From Citrobacter amalonaticus Y19 (GTDB taxonomy: Bacteria > Pseudomonadota > Gammaproteobacteria > Enterobacterales > Enterobacteriaceae), in assembly GCF_000981805.1 (NCBI RefSeq), contig NZ_CP011133.1:124001-188000 (forward strand): a stretch of 64,000 nucleotides of DNA, written 5' to 3'. The translations under genes were made by a program, and so were the position numbers. The notes beneath the pieces are model-generated. The model had not been told where the DNA came from. It saw nothing but the letters and a program-made list of their open reading frames with translations, and ran no database searches. How positions within the stretch are numbered: position 1 is the first letter of the stretch; every line of letters starts with the position of its first letter. Positions 60,292 through 64,000 of the stretch are shown here, piece by piece.

Positions 60292-63276
60292 ATGCCACGG
60301 AGACAAATACTCAGTAGTGAAGAAAAAGAACGCTTGTTGATTGTGCCGGATGATGACGTATTTCTGACGCGCATGTGCTTTCTGAGTGAACATGACCTCG
60401 CGCTCATTAATAAACACCGCAGGCCAGCTAACCGTCTGGGCTTTGCAGTTTTACTCTGTTATTTGCGAGGACCAGGGTTTCCTCCCGACAAAAGTATTTC
60501 ACCTCACGACTGTGTTGTCTTCAGGCTGGCGGCTCAATTGAAAGTCCAGTCTGATTTGTGGGCCGAGTATGCATCAAGAGAGGTCACCCGCTGGGAACAT
60601 CTGGCTGAACTCTACCGCTACCTGGAATTATCCCCTTTTAACCGGGCGCTGCAAAAAACCTGTATTCGCCACCTTTATCCCCACGCCATGCGGACAGACA
60701 GAGGTTTTTTACTTGCGGAGGAAATGCTCTCCTGGCTCCACAATAATAAGGTTATTTTCCCCTCTGTTGAAGTGATCGAACGAACCCTGGCCGAAGCAAC
60801 AACACTTGCCGACAGGGCGGTTTTTTCTGCGCTTACCGCGCAGCTTGAACCAGGGCATAAAGCGGCACTGGACCGTCTGTTGGTATCTGAGGGTGAGCAA
60901 CCTTCACGGCTGGCCTGGCTGCTCCAGCCTCCGGGAAAAATTAATGGTAAAAATGTCCTGCAACATATCGACCGGTTAAATGCGATTGAGTCGCTGGCAC
61001 TCCCTGACGGCATTGCACTTTCCGTTCACCAGAACCGACTCCTGAAACTCGCACGCGAAGGCAGGAAAATGAGTAGCCGGGATCTGGCAAGATTCACGGA
61101 TGTTCGCCGTTATGCCTCGCTGGTTTGTATCATATCGGAGGCCAGATCCACCCTGACTGACGAAGTTATTGATCTGCACGAGCGTATTCTGAGTAGTCTG
61201 TTCAGCAGGGCAAAACGTACTCAGGCTGAGCGGCTCCAGCAAACGGGAAAGCTGATTCAGAGTAAACTGAAGCAATACGTTACCGTCGGACAGGCATTAC
61301 TTAACGCCAGAGAGTCCGGGGAAGATCCCTGGGCCGCAATAGAAGACGTCCTTCCCTGGCAGGAATTCATCAACAGCGTGGAAGAGACGCGGTTCCTGTC
61401 ACGTAAGGACAACTTCGACCCGTTGCATCTGATCACAGAAAAATACAGTACGCTGCGTAAATACGCCCCCCGGATGCTGTCCGTGTTGCAGTTCAGGGCT
61501 GCACCCGCCGCAATGCAGCTCAGTGACGCATTGGATACCGTCAGAGATATGTATAGAAAACAACTCCGAAAAGTACCGCCTTCCGCGCCAATCGGGTTCA
61601 TCCCGGAAAGCTGGAGAAAGGTTGTGATCACCCCCACCGGCATTGACCGAAAATATTACGAATTTTGCGTGCTGAATGAACTGAAAGGAGCCTTACGTTC
61701 AGGTGACATCTGGGTAAAGGGGTCACGCCGCTACAGGAATTTCGATGATTATCTGATCCCGTCAGACGATTTTGAAAAATCACTCCGGGATAACCAGTTA
61801 CCCCTTGCTGTTCCGGCCGATTGCCATGAATACATCAAGAGCCGTTTGACGCTTCTTGCATCGCGTCTGGAAGAAGTTAACGCGATGGCGCTGGCCGGTG
61901 ATTTACCCGATGTTGATATTTCGGATAAAGGCGTGAAAATTACCCCGCTGGATAACAGTGTCCCTTCAGCAGCATCCCCTTTTGGCGATCTGGTTTATGG
62001 CATGCTCCCTCACCCTAAAATTACTGAAATGCTGGATGAAGTGGACGGCTGGACTGGTTTTACCCGCCATTTCACACATCTCAAAAACAATCACGTCAGA
62101 CCTAAAGACAGAAAGTTGTTACTGACCACCATCCTGGCCGATGGTATCAACCTTGGACTGACAAAAATGGCCGAATCCTGTCCGGGAACGACCAAATCGT
62201 CACTCGAGGGCATTCAGGCCTGGTACATCAGGGATGAAACCTATTCAGCTGCGCTGGCCGAGTTGGTCAATGCCCAGAAAAAAAGCCCTCTGGCGGCATT
62301 CTGGGGCGATGGAACAACGTCATCGTCTGATGGACAGAACTTTCGGGTGGGGAGTCACGGGCGTTATGCTGGTCAGGTCAATCTTAAATACGGTCAGGAT
62401 CCAGGCGTGCAGATTTATACGCATATTTCGGACCAATACAGCCCGTTTTACACCAAAGTTATCAGCCGCGTGCGGGATTCAACACACGTACTTGATGGTC
62501 TGCTGTACCACGAAACTGATCTGGAAATTACAGAGCATTACACCGACACAGCAGGTTTCACTGAGCATGTTTTTGCGCTAATGCATCTGCTCGGATTCGC
62601 TTTTGCGCCAAGGATCCGGGATCTTCATGACAAACGGCTGTTTATTCATGGAAAAGCTGAGTTGTATCAGGGGCTTCAGTCAATCATCTCGACAACCAGC
62701 CTGAATCTAAAGGAAATTGAAACCCACTGGCATGAGGTGCTGCGTCTGGCAAGTTCTATAAAGCAGGGAACGGTAACAGCATCACTGATGATGAAAAAGC
62801 TGGCAAGCTATCCGAAGCAGAATGGTCTGGCAAAGGCGCTGAGAGAGATTGGCCGCATCGAAAGGTCATTGTTTATGCTGGACTGGTTCAGGGATCCTTT
62901 ACTGCGTCGACGCGTACAGGCGGGGCTGAATAAAGGTGAGGCTCGCAATGCCCTTGCGCGAGCGGTCTTTATGCATCGGCTGGGTGAAATCAGAGATCGG
63001 GGGCTGGAGAATCAGAGCTATCGAGCCAGCGGTCTGACGTTGCTGACTGCGGCGATCTCACTGTGGAATACGGTATATATAGAAAGAGCGATAGATTCTT
63101 TGAGACGAAAAGGGATCCCGATTAATGAGCAACTGATTACCCATCTGTCACCACTGGGATGGGAACATATCAACCTGAGCGGGGATTACGTCTGGAGAAC
63201 GAACCTCAAACTGGGACAGGGTAAATACCGCGCATTACGCTCAGTGAATAGTAATATGTACAAAAAACAGGCTTAG
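60292..63276 (+). CDS. tnpA: Tn3-family transposase TnpA
   Basis: The 994-residue DDE transposase has a normal length for the family. N-terminal MPRRQILSSEEKERLL; the catalytic core includes FWGDGTTSSSDGQNFRV, and the C-terminal end has NGLAKALREIGRIERSLFML. ATG 60292 is preceded by GGGGA at 7 bases. The stop lies in the right terminal repeat. It is intact; the fragment at 52412-54722 is a close relative. Confidence 0.95.
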   Translation: MPRRQILSSEEKERLLIVPDDDVFLTRMCFLSEHDLALINKHRRPANRLGFAVLLCYLRGPGFPPDKSISPHDCVVFRLAAQLKVQSDLWAEYASREVTRWEHLAELYRYLELSPFNRALQKTCIRHLYPHAMRTDRGFLLAEEMLSWLHNNKVIFPSVEVIERTLAEATTLADRAVFSALTAQLEPGHKAALDRLLVSEGEQPSRLAWLLQPPGKINGKNVLQHIDRLNAIESLALPDGIALSVHQNRLLKLAREGRKMSSRDLARFTDVRRYASLVCIISEARSTLTDEVIDLHERILSSLFSRAKRTQAERLQQTGKLIQSKLKQYVTVGQALLNARESGEDPWAAIEDVLPWQEFINSVEETRFLSRKDNFDPLHLITEKYSTLRKYAPRMLSVLQFRAAPAAMQLSDALDTVRDMYRKQLRKVPPSAPIGFIPESWRKVVITPTGIDRKYYEFCVLNELKGALRSGDIWVKGSRRYRNFDDYLIPSDDFEKSLRDNQLPLAVPADCHEYIKSRLTLLASRLEEVNAMALAGDLPDVDISDKGVKITPLDNSVPSAASPFGDLVYGMLPHPKITEMLDEVDGWTGFTRHFTHLKNNHVRPKDRKLLLTTILADGINLGLTKMAESCPGTTKSSLEGIQAWYIRDETYSAALAELVNAQKKSPLAAFWGDGTTSSSDGQNFRVGSHGRYAGQVNLKYGQDPGVQIYTHISDQYSPFYTKVISRVRDSTHVLDGLLYHETDLEITEHYTDTAGFTEHVFALMHLLGFAFAPRIRDLHDKRLFIHGKAELYQGLQSIISTTSLNLKEIETHWHEVLRLASSIKQGTVTASLMMKKLASYPKQNGLAKALREIGRIERSLFMLDWFRDPLLRRRVQAGLNKGEARNALARAVFMHRLGEIRDRGLENQSYRASGLTLLTAAISLWNTVYIERAIDSLRRKGIPINEQLITHLSPLGWEHINLSGDYVWRTNLKLGQGKYRALRSVNSNMYKKQA

Positions 63277-63349
63277 CGTAGGATAATTTCCGTTTTCCAA
63301 GCGGACCCCAATTTAGCCACTTCTAACGTAACCGATTGAATATTATGAA

Positions 63350-64000
63350 TTAATCAACCAGCAGTTCAAAAGTCATGGGCTTAACCTGCTTGGTTAGATC
63401 CAGCTCAAAACTTCCTAGCCGCCCCAAATGCTCGGTATGATACGGTGAGAATTCGGCCATAATGTCGCGGGTAATATTGTACCCTTCCGACTTCAATTGA
63501 TTGAACACTTCGGTCATCGCGTTTACGTTGTATAAGATCGCGAAGTTGGCCAGCAAATGATTGTATTTAACGATTTTGCTTTGTTCGTGTCTCAAGTTTG
63601 CAGGAATTTTCCCGCCATTAGCAAAAAACAACCACCGGGCAAACTCATTGAACTCTTCGCTCTTACAGGTCGCTGCCTGGATTGTTTTGCGCAGATCAAC
63701 GTCGGTAATGTATTCCAGCAAAAACATGGTTCTGACCACGCGCCCGAGTTCACGGAACGCAAAGTACAGCTTGTTTTTCCGGTTCTTGGTGCCGAACCGG
63801 CGCAGGATTGTCGAAGCGGTGATTTTCCCTGCTTTAACTGACATGGCCGTTCGCATCATATCCGCATAGTGCTTTTCAATGAGATCCCACTTGATCGGCT
63901 CCTTGAACAAAGACTGAATATGCTTGAGTACCATGGAGCGATCAGGCTTATAAAAGCTGAGATCTTTGATATTTCGGATACGGGGCATGAGCTTTATGCC
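63350..64000 (-). CDS. Tn3-family transposase of a different subgroup, 3' part (runs off right edge)
   Basis: The frame is open to the window edge, about 216 C-terminal residues. LMPRIRNIKDLSFYKPD (start of the visible part), then TASTILRRFG and RELGRVVRTMFLLEYI are Tn3-family core segments, clearly distinct from the other two transposases. The stop lies 39 bases from the end of the ars/chr transposon, so its own terminal repeat has probably been lost or interrupted. Confidence 0.85.
   Translation of the reverse strand, partial: GIKLMPRIRNIKDLSFYKPDRSMVLKHIQSLFKEPIKWDLIEKHYADMMRTAMSVKAGKITASTILRRFGTKNRKNKLYFAFRELGRVVRTMFLLEYITDVDLRKTIQAATCKSEEFNEFARWLFFANGGKIPANLRHEQSKIVKYNHLLANFAILYNVNAMTEVFNQLKSEGYNITRDIMAEFSPYHTEHLGRLGSFELDLTKQVKPMTFELLVD

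Larger units (their letters stand above)
54723..63310 (+). mobile_element. Complete Tn3-family transposon with arsenic and chromate resistance genes (Tn2502-like cargo)
   Basis: Terminal inverted repeats TGGGGTCCGCTTGGAAAACG... at 54723-54762 and 63271-63310 match at 38 of 40. Contents in order: arsC, arsB, arsR, arsH, padR, chrA, tnpR, res, tnpA. An arsHRBC transposon of this type, Tn2502, is known from Yersinia plasmids; identity here is not tested. The flanking 5-mers (54718-54722 and 63311-63315) differ, so no target duplication exists. Confidence 0.85.

Overview
The window looks like part of a large conjugative-type plasmid of an enterobacterium (Klebsiella/Enterobacter-like). This is an inference. 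It rests on a ParM/ParR-type partition pair, a long run of small co-oriented hypothetical genes mixed with plasmid-borne DNA-metabolism genes (sliding clamp, SSB, RdgC, Dam, Tus, UmuDC), an ISKpn26-like IS5 element and Tn3-family resistance transposons. The gene content recalls IncHI-type backbones. No replication initiator, rRNA, tRNA or CRISPR array is visible in these 64 kb.

Layout. 1-15.3 kb is an integrase island. On the minus strand lie three large tyrosine-recombinase-like genes and a small coiled-coil gene with overlapping starts and stops, followed by an OLD-like ATPase that runs off the left edge and may be defence cargo. The third recombinase gene is split by an approximately 8-kb insert holding hsdM-hsdS-hsdR and an ISL3-family transposase 4 bp behind hsdR. 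This reads as a transposon that carries a complete type I restriction-modification system. 15.9-17.3 kb is the parM/parR partition operon. 17.3-19.3 kb is a GntR/FCD regulator gene split by a 1196-bp IS5-family element with a CTAG target duplication.

19.6-51.5 kb is plasmid backbone, almost all on the minus strand. It contains a large adenine-type methyltransferase, an HNH nuclease, RdgC, Dam, a DnaN-like sliding clamp, SSB, a Lar-like zinc protein, a PP-loop PAPS-reductase-like protein, a tandem LexA-like winged-helix protein, a GNAT acetyltransferase, an Nlp/Ner regulator beside a structured RNA, an orphan Cas6e-like protein, a Tus homologue, and umuDC behind a perfect LexA box. Many hypothetical secreted or membrane proteins are interspersed. 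At least ten upstream regions in this arm share a TTCGTCA element, often 16 nt from a TATAAT-like hexamer, which suggests a common promoter design.

51.7-64 kb is accessory DNA. A gene and its neighbouring PAAR gene are followed by a Tn3-family end that cuts the PAAR gene. A truncated Tn3 transposase follows, then a complete Tn3-family transposon (54723-63310, 40-bp terminal repeats, 38/40 identical) carrying arsC-arsB-arsR / arsH and chrA-padR plus tnpR/tnpA. Last comes the 3' part of a different Tn3-family transposase at the right edge. The arrangement is nested and rearranged, with no target duplication around the complete transposon.

The least explained items are the recombinase island with its RM-carrying ISL3 insert, the orphan Cas6e-like gene next to a structured RNA, the plasmid-wide TTCGTCA promoter element, and several unrecognised genes.
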